Shown: piece by piece, positions 7,703 to 16,867 of the stretch
Position numbering within the stretch: the stretch's first letter is position 1
How the letters are laid out: every line of letters begins with the position of its first letter
NCBI GenBank assembly: GCA_017515595.1
Contig: JAFWFL010000046.1
Coordinates: forward strand, 1-44,171
From: Coriobacteriales bacterium
GTDB taxonomy: Bacteria; Actinomycetota; Coriobacteriia; Coriobacteriales; UMGS124
Length of the DNA: 44,171 nucleotides
Direction of reading: 5' to 3'
Translations under genes and position numbers: made by a program
Notes under the pieces: model-generated
The model's database searches: none
The model's input: only the letters and a program-made list of their open reading frames with translations
What the model was told of the DNA's origin: nothing

Positions 7703-9592
7703 ATGAATTCGAGTGTTGCACAGGCTCATTGCAACTATGACGACGCAGGTATGCGCAAACATCTTGCATGCCTTGTTTCTGATGCGCTAAAAAGCGCTCA
7801 GGATGCCGGCGATCTTCAACACTTTGAGTATGGAGATTTGGGAATTGAACGCACGAGCGATGCGCGTAACGGGGACTGGACTTCAACGTTTGCTATGAGA
7901 TGCGCAAAAGCTGCCAAAAGACCACCGCGGGATGTTGCTTCTGCAATACTCAAACACTTCCCCCAAGATGAATATATTGATAAAGTTGAGGTAGCCGGAC
8001 CGGGCTTCTTAAACTTTACTCTGACAAATAATGCAAAAGTTGCTGTTTTTAGCCAGGTGGTTTCTGAGCGCGAACAATTTGGCCGCAGTAACAACGGCGA
8101 AGGCAAGCGCATCAATGTAGAATTTGTCAGCGCCAACCCTGTTGGCCCCATGCATATTGGTCATGGCAGATGGGCTGCACTTGGAGACTCATTATGCCGT
8201 GTACTTGAGTTCAGCGGCTGGGATGTTACAAGAGAGTTTTATATTAACGATGCCGGCAGCCAGATGGATGTATTTGCTCGCTCAATAGACAAGCGCTACA
8301 GACAGATTAAACAGCTTATAACTGAAGGCAAAACTCCGGAAGAATCAGCTAACATTCTTGATAACGACCGTATAGCAGCACTCGATGATCCGGAAGGGTT
8401 ATGCCCCGAGAAGTATCCGTATACCTGTGATTTTGCCGGTGAGCTAGGCAAAGATTCGTATGGCGGAGCTTATATTATTGATATTGCCCGTGAATTCATT
8501 GAATCAGGCGAAATGCAAACGTTTGAAGATAACGATGCAATAAGAGTCCATGAATTCAGGGAGCGCGGTTATGCCAAGATGCTCCAAAATATCAAGGATG
8601 TCCTGCATGCTTGCGGCTGCGATTTTGATGTCTGGTTTAGTGAACGTGATTTGCACGCAGCAGGCCCTGACGGGTCAACAGCCATTACCAAAGCATTTAA
8701 AAAGCTTGATGATGCCGGGTATCTTTATAAAGAAGACGGAGCATTATGGTTTAGATCAACCGATTTTGGTGATGATAAAAACCGTGTGCTCGTAAAATCC
8801 GATGGTTCATATACGTATTTCTCGGCAGATATTGCATACCATGCCCATAAATTTGGAAGAGGATTTGACCGTTGTATTGATTTATGGGGCGCAGATCATC
8901 ACGGATATGTGGCACGTATGCAGGCTGCCGTAAGCGCTTTTGGGCATAAAGGGCAGCTTGACGTTCTTTTGGGCCAGCTTGTTAACTTGCTGCGCGGTGG
9001 TGTTCCGGTACGTATGAGCAAGCGCAAGGGTACCATGGTAACCTTTGAAGAGCTGCTTGAAGACGTAGGGAGAGATGCAACAAGGTTTATTCTCTTATCG
9101 AGGTCAAGCGACCAGGAGATAGATTTTGATATAGAGAAAGCAAAAGAAGAAAGCTCAGATAACCCTGTTTATTATGTGCAGTATGCCCACGCACGCATCT
9201 GTTCTATTCTCAGAAAAGTGGCCGAGACAGACTCGATAACATACGAGAGCATTGATGAGCTGGCTTCTAAGGTAATTGGTGACAAGGTTAATCTTAATCT
9301 TCTCGGAGAACCTTCAGAACTTGCTCTTGCGCGTATGATTGGTGGTTTTGGCGAGCTGGTGAGTGGTGCAGCACGCGATATGGCGCCTCACAGGCTCACG
9401 TATTATGCAACAGATTTGGCCTCTGCCTTCCATGCATTTTATACAAGCTGCCATGTTTTAACAAAAGACCCGGAGCTCACAAAAGCACGTCTTCTGATTT
9501 GTGATGCAACTCGGAGAGTATTGGCTTTAACTTTGAATTTGATTGGAGTAAGTGCTCCGTCACAAATGGAACATCGTGAGGAGGACAAATAA
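7703..9592 (+). CDS. argS: Arginyl-tRNA synthetase
   Basis: Charges tRNA-Arg. The 629-residue class I synthetase has the N-terminal Add-1 domain, a HIGH motif in NPVGPMHIGHGRWAALGD (about residues 145-162), a KMSKS-type motif as MSKRKG (about 435) and a C-terminal DALR anticodon-binding domain ending in VLALTLNLIGV. This is the usual length for a bacterial ArgS. ATG 7703 is preceded by ACGGAGGAAC. It ends one base before hom, so the two are likely coupled. The insertion target of the satellite in this window is a tRNA-Arg gene, but there is no direct link to argS. Confidence 0.97.
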   Translation: MNSSVAQAHCNYDDAGMRKHLACLVSDALKSAQDAGDLQHFEYGDLGIERTSDARNGDWTSTFAMRCAKAAKRPPRDVASAILKHFPQDEYIDKVEVAGPGFLNFTLTNNAKVAVFSQVVSEREQFGRSNNGEGKRINVEFVSANPVGPMHIGHGRWAALGDSLCRVLEFSGWDVTREFYINDAGSQMDVFARSIDKRYRQIKQLITEGKTPEESANILDNDRIAALDDPEGLCPEKYPYTCDFAGELGKDSYGGAYIIDIAREFIESGEMQTFEDNDAIRVHEFRERGYAKMLQNIKDVLHACGCDFDVWFSERDLHAAGPDGSTAITKAFKKLDDAGYLYKEDGALWFRSTDFGDDKNRVLVKSDGSYTYFSADIAYHAHKFGRGFDRCIDLWGADHHGYVARMQAAVSAFGHKGQLDVLLGQLVNLLRGGVPVRMSKRKGTMVTFEELLEDVGRDATRFILLSRSSDQEIDFDIEKAKEESSDNPVYYVQYAHARICSILRKVAETDSITYESIDELASKVIGDKVNLNLLGEPSELALARMIGGFGELVSGAARDMAPHRLTYYATDLASAFHAFYTSCHVLTKDPELTKARLLICDATRRVLALTLNLIGVSAPSQMEHREEDK

Positions 9593-9593
9593 T

Positions 9594-10913
9594 ATGAAGC
9601 CGGTTAATGTTGGTATTATTGGTCTCGGAACGGTAGGCGGAGGAACGGTACGCCTCATTCAAAATCATCATGATGATTACCTTTCATCTTACGGAATAGA
9701 TCTGGTCATTAAAAAAGCCTGTGCGAGGAGTGAAAAACACGCCGTTGAGCTTGGTCTTGACGGCGATACGTTTACCACTGACTGGCATGATGTGGTACTG
9801 GATCCGAGTATAGATATTGTGGTTGAGCTCATTGGCGGTGATCATCCGGCTACCGAGATTGCCGAGCTTGCTTTTGCTCATAAAAAGCATGTCGTAACCG
9901 CAAACAAAGCTTTGCTTGCACATGATATGGGCCGCTTGGCCGGGCTTGCCCGCAAAAACGGTATGCAGCTAAAATGCGAAGCTGCGGCTGCCGGCGGAAT
10001 CCCCATTGTTAAAGCGCTCGAGAATTCATTTGCCGGGAACAGCATTCAAACAATAGCCGGTATCGTGAACGGTACTACAAACTATATGCTTACCCGTATG
10101 GAGCTCGAAAATCTTACCTTTGATGAAGTTTTGACCGATGCTCAAAGGCTCGGTTATGCAGAGGCTGACCCAACGGCTGATGTTGATGGTTGGGACGCTG
10201 CAAACAAGATGGCAATTTTGGCGAGTATCGGTTTTAATACAAGAGTAACGCTTCAAGATGTTTCTTGTGTAGAAGGCATCAGATCGCTTGAGCCTATTGA
10301 TATTAAATATGCCCATGACTTGGGTTATAGAGTTAAGCTTTTGGGCGTAGCAAGAAAGCTTGCAGACGGGCTCGATGTAAGAGTACATCCGGCTATGGTT
10401 GAGATTCATCACCAGCTTGCAAGCGTTGACGGTGTATTTAACGCCGTGTATGTTGTGGGAGATGCGGTTGGTGAAACCATGTTTACCGGCGCCGGCGCAG
10501 GAGCATTCCCTACGGCGAGCGCTGTAGTAGGCGATATTCTTGATCTCGCTGCACCTATAGCTGCAGAGCTTGAGCTTTTACCTGAACCCGAGCCGTTTGA
10601 GCGCGTGATGGATATTTGCTCAATTGATAACCTTATCGACAGATATTATATTCGCATTAGTCTTGAAGATAAACCCGGCATGTTGAGTAAAGTTACGAGT
10701 ATATTTGCCGAGCATGAGGTAAGTCTTGCAACTGTGAGCCAGCCTGCTTCTGAGCGTGGTGCTCAGGCACAGGTTATTGTGGTTACGCACAGCGCTCAGG
10801 AAGCGCATGTTCGCAAGGCTTGCGAAGCCATAACAAATCTTGACGGTGTCCATAAAGAACCTGTTGTGATACGTGTAGAGAATACTAAAGTATGGAAATC
10901 AGCTTCGCTGTAA
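9594..10913 (+). CDS. hom: Homoserine dehydrogenase
   Basis: Reduces aspartate semialdehyde to homoserine, the branch point to threonine and methionine. It has the NAD(P)-binding G10xG12xxG15 motif (VGIIGLGTVGGG), the catalytic-domain signature GYAEADPTADVDGWDAANK and a C-terminal ACT domain (about 347-430, beginning YYIRISLEDKPGML), the usual site of threonine feedback control. ATG 9594 is preferred to an upstream GTG (9552) because GAGGAGG lies about ten bases before it and because it makes the N-terminus match the family. It is 439 residues, normal length. Confidence 0.97.
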   Translation: MKPVNVGIIGLGTVGGGTVRLIQNHHDDYLSSYGIDLVIKKACARSEKHAVELGLDGDTFTTDWHDVVLDPSIDIVVELIGGDHPATEIAELAFAHKKHVVTANKALLAHDMGRLAGLARKNGMQLKCEAAAAGGIPIVKALENSFAGNSIQTIAGIVNGTTNYMLTRMELENLTFDEVLTDAQRLGYAEADPTADVDGWDAANKMAILASIGFNTRVTLQDVSCVEGIRSLEPIDIKYAHDLGYRVKLLGVARKLADGLDVRVHPAMVEIHHQLASVDGVFNAVYVVGDAVGETMFTGAGAGAFPTASAVVGDILDLAAPIAAELELLPEPEPFERVMDICSIDNLIDRYYIRISLEDKPGMLSKVTSIFAEHEVSLATVSQPASERGAQAQVIVVTHSAQEAHVRKACEAITNLDGVHKEPVVIRVENTKVWKSASL

Positions 10914-10944
10914 GAAGCAATTGAGAGCAGAAAAGGGGTTTTAT

Positions 10945-12024
10945 ATGTCGATTCATGACGAACTGAACGGCATTCGCGAGAGGGCATTGCAACAAATCGC
11001 ACTTGTTCACAATTTACGTGAGCTCGATGACGTTCGCGTTGCTTTTGCGGGTAAAAAAGGTGAGCTTACAGCAGTCTTACGTGGCATGGGCGCTCTTTCT
11101 CAAGAAGAAAGACCGCTTGTGGGTAAACTTGCCAATGAGGTTAGGGCCCAGCTTGAAAAAGCCCTGGATGACCGCAAAGTAGTTCTTGAGCAGGAAGCTC
11201 TCACAAATCAAATAGCATCCGAGACGGTAGATATTACTTTACCGGGAAGACAGCTTTATCCACTGGGTCATCAGCATCTGGTTAATTCAATTATTGAAGA
11301 AATTGAAGACTTCTTCTGCGGTATCGGATACCGGGTAGTAACCGGTCCTCACGTTGAAACCGAGTATTATAACTTCACCGCTCTTAATACACCGCCAGAT
11401 CACCCCAGCAGATCTGCAAGAGATACTTTCTATGTAGTCGATGACTCTTGCGGCGCAGACGGCAGCATTACTACCGGTGTTGCGGGCGAAAGCAATGTTC
11501 TGTTGAGAACACAGACATCCGGTGTACAAGTACATACCATGGAGTCACAAAAGCCGCCTATTTACATGATTTGTCCCGGAGCCGTCTTTAGACCGGATGC
11601 AGCTGACCCTTGCCATTTACCACAGTTCCATCAGGTAGAAGGTCTTGTGGTAGATAAGGGTATTACGTTTGGAGATCTCAAAGGTACGCTTGACGCATTT
11701 TGCAAGGCAATGTTCGGACAAGATCGTGCAACAAGGTATCGTCCGCATTTCTTCCCGTTTACTGAGCCAAGCTGCGAAGTTGACATTTCTTGCGGTGTTT
11801 GCCACGGCAAGGGCTGCAGATTCTGCAAGAATTCCGGCTGGCTTGAGATTCTCGGCTGCGGCATGGTAGATCCCAATGTGTTGAGTATGAGTGGTATTGA
11901 TCCTGAAGAGTATTCCGGTTTCGCGTTTGGAATCGGAGTTGAGCGCGTCGCATGCTTACGGTATGACTTACCAGATTTGCGCATGCTGGTAGAAGGAGAT
12001 ATGCGTTTTCTCCGTCAGTTCTAA
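10945..12024 (+). CDS. pheS: Phenylalanyl-tRNA synthetase alpha subunit
   Basis: Catalytic alpha subunit of the alpha2-beta2 enzyme. It has an N-terminal coiled-coil tRNA-binding arm (1-90), then class II motifs: motif 2 region MICPGAVFRPDAADPCHLPQFHQVEG and motif 3 GFAFGIGVERVACLRY near the C-terminus. It is 359 residues. An insertion after motif 2 contains four close cysteines (CGVCHGKGCRFC, about 275-286), a possible zinc knuckle; some PheS proteins carry similar cysteines. ATG 10945 has AAAGGGG at a good distance; the longer TTG form has none. pheT follows after 39 bases. Confidence 0.96.
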   Translation: MSIHDELNGIRERALQQIALVHNLRELDDVRVAFAGKKGELTAVLRGMGALSQEERPLVGKLANEVRAQLEKALDDRKVVLEQEALTNQIASETVDITLPGRQLYPLGHQHLVNSIIEEIEDFFCGIGYRVVTGPHVETEYYNFTALNTPPDHPSRSARDTFYVVDDSCGADGSITTGVAGESNVLLRTQTSGVQVHTMESQKPPIYMICPGAVFRPDAADPCHLPQFHQVEGLVVDKGITFGDLKGTLDAFCKAMFGQDRATRYRPHFFPFTEPSCEVDISCGVCHGKGCRFCKNSGWLEILGCGMVDPNVLSMSGIDPEEYSGFAFGIGVERVACLRYDLPDLRMLVEGDMRFLRQF

Positions 12025-12063
12025 TTCGAGTCTTTGTTTGCATGCAAGAAAGGAGCGCAAGGT

Positions 12064-14529
12064 ATGCGCGTTTCATATGAATGGCTGTCATCGATGGTCA
12101 AACTTCCCAAAGATCCTTCCGTATTGGTTCAGGAATACACCCGTACCGGCACAGAGGTAGAAGCCGTTGAAACACTGGGAACAAATTTCGACCATATTGT
12201 TACTGCTAAGATTCTTAAAAAAGAGCCCCATCCGGATTCAGATCATCTCTGGGTTACTCTCGTAGACGTTGGTTCGGCAAACGTGAATGAACACGGCGAG
12301 CCTGAACCTTTGCAAATAGTATGCGGCGCTCAGAATTTTGAAGAGGGCAACTGCATTGTCACTGCCTTGGAGGGCGCTACGCTTCCGGGCGATATTGTTA
12401 TCAAGAAAAGCAAGCTTCGTGGTGTAGCTTCTTGCGGAATGAACTGCTCGGCTCGCGAGCTTGGGCTTTCTGCGGACCATTCGGGTATTATGATTTTACC
12501 GGACGATACTCCCTGCGGTATACCGTTTGGTCAGTTCATGGGTATGAGCGATACGGTTCTTGACTGTGAAATAACACCTAACAGACCAGATTGCCTTTCT
12601 ATGATTGGTATGGCTCGTGAAACCGGTGCTATTTTGCATGAAGATATAAATATTGATCTACCGGTTCCAACTGAGGTTGAGAAAAAGGCGGAGGATCTTG
12701 TTGATGTTACTATTGACGATCCTGAGTTATGCCAGCGTTATGTTGCTCGCGTCGTAAGCGGCGTAAAAATTGGCCCTTCGCCCGATTGGCTTGTTAAGAG
12801 GGTTACTGCGGCAGGATCTCGCTCAATTAATAATGTTGTAGATGTTACCAATTATGTTATGTATTTAACCGGACAGCCTCTCCATGCTTTTGACCTCGGC
12901 AAGCTTGAACATGATGAACAGGGTAAAGCTCACATTGTTGTACGAGCGGCTTATGATGATGAAATCATAACAACGCTTGATGGCACTGAGCGCAAATTAA
13001 CGCATGATATGGCTGTTATTACTGATAACGGTAAAACTCCCGTTGCTTTGGCCGGTGTTATGGGCGGCCAGAATTCTGAAATTGATGATTCTACTGTTGA
13101 CGTCTTGCTCGAATCAGCGAGTTTTTCACATGCACATACTTCTCGTACCAGCAGAAACCTCCAGCTTTTCTCGGAAGCAGCAATGCGTTTTGAGAGAACG
13201 GTTGATCCAGAAGGTTGCGCAATAGCCGCAGATTTAGCAGCGGCGCTGTTTGCTGATGTCTGCGGCGGCGTTGTTTTAGCGGGCCGCATAGACGAGTATC
13301 CCGTACCGTGGGAGCCAAAGACGCTTGTATTGAGGACCGAACGCCTGCGCGATATGATGGGCGCTCCTATAGATGACGAATTCTGCGTAGAGAGTCTTGA
13401 GCGCTTGGGCTGCAAGGTTAAAGAAACTACTGTTGCGCATATCTTCAGCGTTGTATCTCCGAGTTACCGTCCAGATCTTGAACGTGAAATTGACCTCTAT
13501 GAAGAGATAGTTCGCCTTTGGGGAGAAGGAGATATTGCTCCCACTATTCCCGCTGCCCGCAACCACTCCGGCGGACTAACTGTTGAACAGGCACGTAAGC
13601 GCATTGTTACACAGACGCTGAGAAGCCTTGGTTTAAATGAGAGCCTTTCTTATGCGTTTGTTCCAAGCGATGATTTAGAGCGGCTTCACATGACTGAGCA
13701 GGGCAGAGGCAGTGTAGTTGAGCTTATGCATCCCATGTCAAGTGACTGGACCGTGATGCGCCGTACTTTAATTCCGGGCCTTTTGCGCAGCATAGGAGTC
13801 AATCAACGCCACGGTGTACAAAATGTTGCCCTTTATGAGGTGGGCAGGGTTTATTTTGGCAGGCCCGGCCATGCACAACCGCGTGAACACGAATATGTAA
13901 GCGGTGTTCTTTGCGGTTCGTGGCATGAAGCCACTTGGAACAGTCCTTCTCAGCCGTTTGACTTCTTTGATATAAAGGGTATTGTTGAGGCACTTTTGAA
14001 CAAACTCAACATTCAGAAGATTCGCTTCAGGGTTCCGAATATCGAAGAATACGGATTCACTCATCCGGGTCAGGTAGCCGAAGTCTTAAGCGGAGGAACG
14101 GTTTTGGGCTGGCTCGGCCAAATTCATCCTCAGGTAACACAAGAATTTGAGATTGATTCTAAGGTATTTGCCTTTGAACTTGACCTTGAGCATATTCTCC
14201 AGCTTGCAAATAATGTAGCTCCTTATGAAGAAATCCCAACACTCCCTGCAGTCTCGCTCGACCTTGCGCTTCTTGTTGACGAGGGTGTCTCGGCAGAGAA
14301 GCTTGAACAGGTTATGAAGAGCGCTGCGGGCAAGAATCTTGAAACTATTAGACTCTTTGACATTTACCGTGATGCTCAGAAGCTCGGTGAAGGCAAAAAG
14401 TCTATGGCATTTGCACTGACGTACCGCGCACAAGACCATACTTTGACATCAGAAGAAGCAAGCGCTCTCCATGCAAAGGTATGCGACAAGGTGTTCCGTG
14501 CAACCGGTGCTCAGGTGAGGGGCGAGTAA
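12064..14529 (+). CDS. pheT: Phenylalanyl-tRNA synthetase beta subunit
   Basis: 821 residues with the full bacterial layout: N-terminal MRVSYEWL, tRNA-binding OB domain (about 40-155, GAQNFEEG...KLRGVASCGMNCS), B3/B4 editing domain (about 205-380, including SRSINNVVDVTNYVM), B5 domain (about 405-480), and the C-terminal FDX-ACB anticodon-binding domain (about 725-820, ending EASALHAKV). It forms the heterotetramer with PheS and edits Tyr-tRNA-Phe. ATG 12064 has AAGGAG nine bases upstream and gives the canonical N-terminus; the upstream ATG at 12034 adds ten residues without support. Confidence 0.97.
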   Translation: MRVSYEWLSSMVKLPKDPSVLVQEYTRTGTEVEAVETLGTNFDHIVTAKILKKEPHPDSDHLWVTLVDVGSANVNEHGEPEPLQIVCGAQNFEEGNCIVTALEGATLPGDIVIKKSKLRGVASCGMNCSARELGLSADHSGIMILPDDTPCGIPFGQFMGMSDTVLDCEITPNRPDCLSMIGMARETGAILHEDINIDLPVPTEVEKKAEDLVDVTIDDPELCQRYVARVVSGVKIGPSPDWLVKRVTAAGSRSINNVVDVTNYVMYLTGQPLHAFDLGKLEHDEQGKAHIVVRAAYDDEIITTLDGTERKLTHDMAVITDNGKTPVALAGVMGGQNSEIDDSTVDVLLESASFSHAHTSRTSRNLQLFSEAAMRFERTVDPEGCAIAADLAAALFADVCGGVVLAGRIDEYPVPWEPKTLVLRTERLRDMMGAPIDDEFCVESLERLGCKVKETTVAHIFSVVSPSYRPDLEREIDLYEEIVRLWGEGDIAPTIPAARNHSGGLTVEQARKRIVTQTLRSLGLNESLSYAFVPSDDLERLHMTEQGRGSVVELMHPMSSDWTVMRRTLIPGLLRSIGVNQRHGVQNVALYEVGRVYFGRPGHAQPREHEYVSGVLCGSWHEATWNSPSQPFDFFDIKGIVEALLNKLNIQKIRFRVPNIEEYGFTHPGQVAEVLSGGTVLGWLGQIHPQVTQEFEIDSKVFAFELDLEHILQLANNVAPYEEIPTLPAVSLDLALLVDEGVSAEKLEQVMKSAAGKNLETIRLFDIYRDAQKLGEGKKSMAFALTYRAQDHTLTSEEASALHAKVCDKVFRATGAQVRGE

Positions 14530-14530
14530 C

Positions 14531-15445
14531 ATGGATTCGCCTACCAAGAAAACGCTGACACAGAGTTTCTCGGGCGTTCGAGTTATGGACGCAAAAACAA
14601 AAGAGTTCAACACAGTAGATTATCAACCGCCTACTGTAAATTCTTATGAGGAATCAACGGCATCCTGGAGAGTCCAGCCTGCCCAAAATGCAAATCTTGG
14701 TAAGGCACAGGGTTTTACCTCGGTATCACAAGGGGTGACAGACGCTCAGGAACGACATGAAAAAGAAAAAGCGCCTGTCAAACCCCTTATAGTCATTGCT
14801 TTGGTTTTAACTGCATTTCTCTTATTTGTTGCATCGTTTTTTGCGTTTAAAGCATGCATGGCTGATTTAAATACAGAGAAATACAAGTATGATTCGCTTT
14901 ATGCGGCTACCAACAACTACAGTCTGATTGTTGTATCAGATAATAACGAGACGCCTTCTGATATTTGGCTATCCTATGTTGATACCATTAATGAACGAAT
15001 AGAGTTTGCCCATATAAATCCTAACGTATCGTATTACGAAGACGGAGCTGAGTTCAGAACATTGTCTGACGTTTATCTGCAGCGCGGGTTAAAAGGACTC
15101 ATGTCTGCGCTGAACTCGATTTCTGGAATTACTTTAAAAGCCGGAGTTACCGTTACTTCAGAACAGATGCAACAGATACAACTCGTCATGAATTCAGATG
15201 TTTCTCATGATATTTATGGCCTGGTGAGATCAATAACATCTGTTCCGCAAGAAGTGGACGCCGTAGCTCTTCAGGGTTTGCTGAGAGCAATGGAAGATAT
15301 TTCTCGCGATAATTATGCCGAGTTCGAAGCGCCTTATTATACAGATCAAAACGAAGAAGAAACAATTTCGTTGGACAGACAAAAGTGGATTTCTTTAGTT
15401 GTTGGTATGCGTGATATAACCGGTAAAGCGTCTTCAGCTGAATAA
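14531..15445 (+). CDS. Single-pass membrane protein with possible degenerate LCP domain
   Basis: A 304-residue protein: disordered N-terminus (1-80), one membrane segment (about 85-107), and an extracellular domain. The segment about 125-235 (NNYSLIVVSDNNETPSDIWLSYVDTINERI...) follows the general pattern of LytR-CpsA-Psr proteins, which attach wall polymers to peptidoglycan, but the conserved Arg/Asp catalytic residues are not seen. The call is therefore weak. It begins one base after pheT stops, with GAGG inside the end of pheT, and is followed by a protein of the same architecture, so the two may be diverged paralogues. Confidence 0.65.
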   Translation: MDSPTKKTLTQSFSGVRVMDAKTKEFNTVDYQPPTVNSYEESTASWRVQPAQNANLGKAQGFTSVSQGVTDAQERHEKEKAPVKPLIVIALVLTAFLLFVASFFAFKACMADLNTEKYKYDSLYAATNNYSLIVVSDNNETPSDIWLSYVDTINERIEFAHINPNVSYYEDGAEFRTLSDVYLQRGLKGLMSALNSISGITLKAGVTVTSEQMQQIQLVMNSDVSHDIYGLVRSITSVPQEVDAVALQGLLRAMEDISRDNYAEFEAPYYTDQNEEETISLDRQKWISLVVGMRDITGKASSAE

Positions 15446-15493
15446 TGGCAACAAAACATGGTTTGCCCTGAAGGGACTGATAAAAAGGCTGGT

Positions 15494-16867
15494 ATGGCTA
15501 ACATGAACGCACAATACTCATTTGACGGTATTTCTCCGTCAAAAAGCGAACAAGACCTGAGCAATGTTGCAAAGGAATATGCAACGAGCGTGTTGCCTGC
15601 AGGTGACACAGGAGAGTTTTTGCGTTTAGTATCAACTCCCCAGCAAAATCAAACACAACCCCAGCAGAATACTTCTTCATCTGTCAGTCAGACAACAACC
15701 GGTTCTAACAAGCCTATTGTTATAAAAGGCGGACCAAGAAGAGTTGTGCGTGCTGATGGACAAGCGCCAAAAATGTCAACCGCCCATAGTCAGCAAAAAT
15801 TCGCTCTATCAAGCGGGCATCAGATGTTTGCCGCCCGCAAAAAGCGTCACCCGTTTTTATGGGGACTCCTGATTCTTGCTGGTATTGCCGCAATGCTTTC
15901 ATGCTTCTATTTTGGCTGGAAAGCAGTGAACTCCCAACAAGATAAAGAGCTTGCAATAAGCTATTACGGAACCACTACCTATGACGGAGCGCTCTCGGTA
16001 ACGCCGTCAGATGACGGCGGATACTATACCGTTTTCCTGGTTACAGATAACACAACAAATGCTCAGCATATTGGAGCCTTAAAACAAGTAATTATGTACA
16101 GGTGCGATAAAGCCATGACGAGAGCTTTACAAATTACTGTTCCAACAGACCTGTATGTACAACCAAAAAGATCAAACGGTAATGCTGTAAGGACCTTGGC
16201 GCAAACCCTCGCTTCACAACAAAGCATCACTCAAACACTACAAGGAATTTGCGATGCCTTTGGAATCAGACTTTATAATGTTATCTGTTGTACCGAGAAA
16301 AACTTTAGTCTTATTGAGTCTGTTTATAAAGGTACATCTTCTGCTTCTTCTTTAAGATATGATGATTTACTTGGTGGTATACGATCAAATCTCTCTCACG
16401 AAAACCTTGTATCCTGGTGCACAGCACTATCAAAGATGAACAAAGCAACTATGGGAAACATGGTTGTACCTACTATTTCATTTGATGCGAACGGCAGCAT
16501 TATGCAGCAGGGTTCTCCGTCGAGTTACTCAAATATGCTCAATGCCATGCTTGAGGGGTATCATCTTGATGCGGCCGGCAACTATCTTGGTACACAATAC
16601 GACGAGAACGGAAACCCGCTCCTTGACGAGAATGGTTTGCCGCTGGGCGCTTTAACCGATGAATATGGCAACCTCATATTTGAGGATGGTGCGGTAGTAA
16701 TCTGGGGTCAGCAGTATGACCAAAACGGATACCCCATAGGCACGCTGTATGATGACTGGGGTAATGCAATACTTGACTGGAACGGTAACCCCTGGGGTAC
16801 CCAGTATGATGAATGGGGTAATCCTCAGTATGACTGGCGCGGGAATCTGGTGATTATCAATGAATAA
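15494..16867 (+). CDS. Membrane protein with degenerate LCP-like domain and C-terminal Tyr-Asp/Gly-Asn repeats
   Basis: 457 residues from ATG 15494 (AAAGG about six bases upstream; an upstream ATG at 15458 has no ribosome site). Layout: disordered Gln/Ser-rich N-terminus (1-115), one membrane segment (121-142), an extracellular domain (about 175-330) in which FLVTDN..., IMYRCDKAMTRALQITVPTDLYV and ICDAFGIRLYNV follow the order of LytR-CpsA-Psr motifs with the usual 'PRD' read as PTD, and a C-terminal block (358-455) of degenerate YDexGNp repeats. It overlaps the glycosyltransferase by eight bases. Role in wall-polymer handling is an inference from the fold pattern and the glycosyltransferase neighbour. 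Confidence 0.65.
   Translation: MANMNAQYSFDGISPSKSEQDLSNVAKEYATSVLPAGDTGEFLRLVSTPQQNQTQPQQNTSSSVSQTTTGSNKPIVIKGGPRRVVRADGQAPKMSTAHSQQKFALSSGHQMFAARKKRHPFLWGLLILAGIAAMLSCFYFGWKAVNSQQDKELAISYYGTTTYDGALSVTPSDDGGYYTVFLVTDNTTNAQHIGALKQVIMYRCDKAMTRALQITVPTDLYVQPKRSNGNAVRTLAQTLASQQSITQTLQGICDAFGIRLYNVICCTEKNFSLIESVYKGTSSASSLRYDDLLGGIRSNLSHENLVSWCTALSKMNKATMGNMVVPTISFDANGSIMQQGSPSSYSNMLNAMLEGYHLDAAGNYLGTQYDENGNPLLDENGLPLGALTDEYGNLIFEDGAVVIWGQQYDQNGYPIGTLYDDWGNAILDWNGNPWGTQYDEWGNPQYDWRGNLVIINE
16565..16858 (+). repeat. Degenerate aromatic/Gly-Asn repeats at the protein C-terminus
   Basis: About 98 residues built from copies of a short unit such as QYDENGNPLLDENGLPLG, LYDDWGNAILDWNGNPWG and QYDEWGNPQYDWRGN. 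Each has Y-D-x-x-G-N followed by D-x-N-G-N-P. The DNA is not an exact repeat. Such units often form beta-hairpin stacks that bind carbohydrates or wall polymers. Confidence 0.8.
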
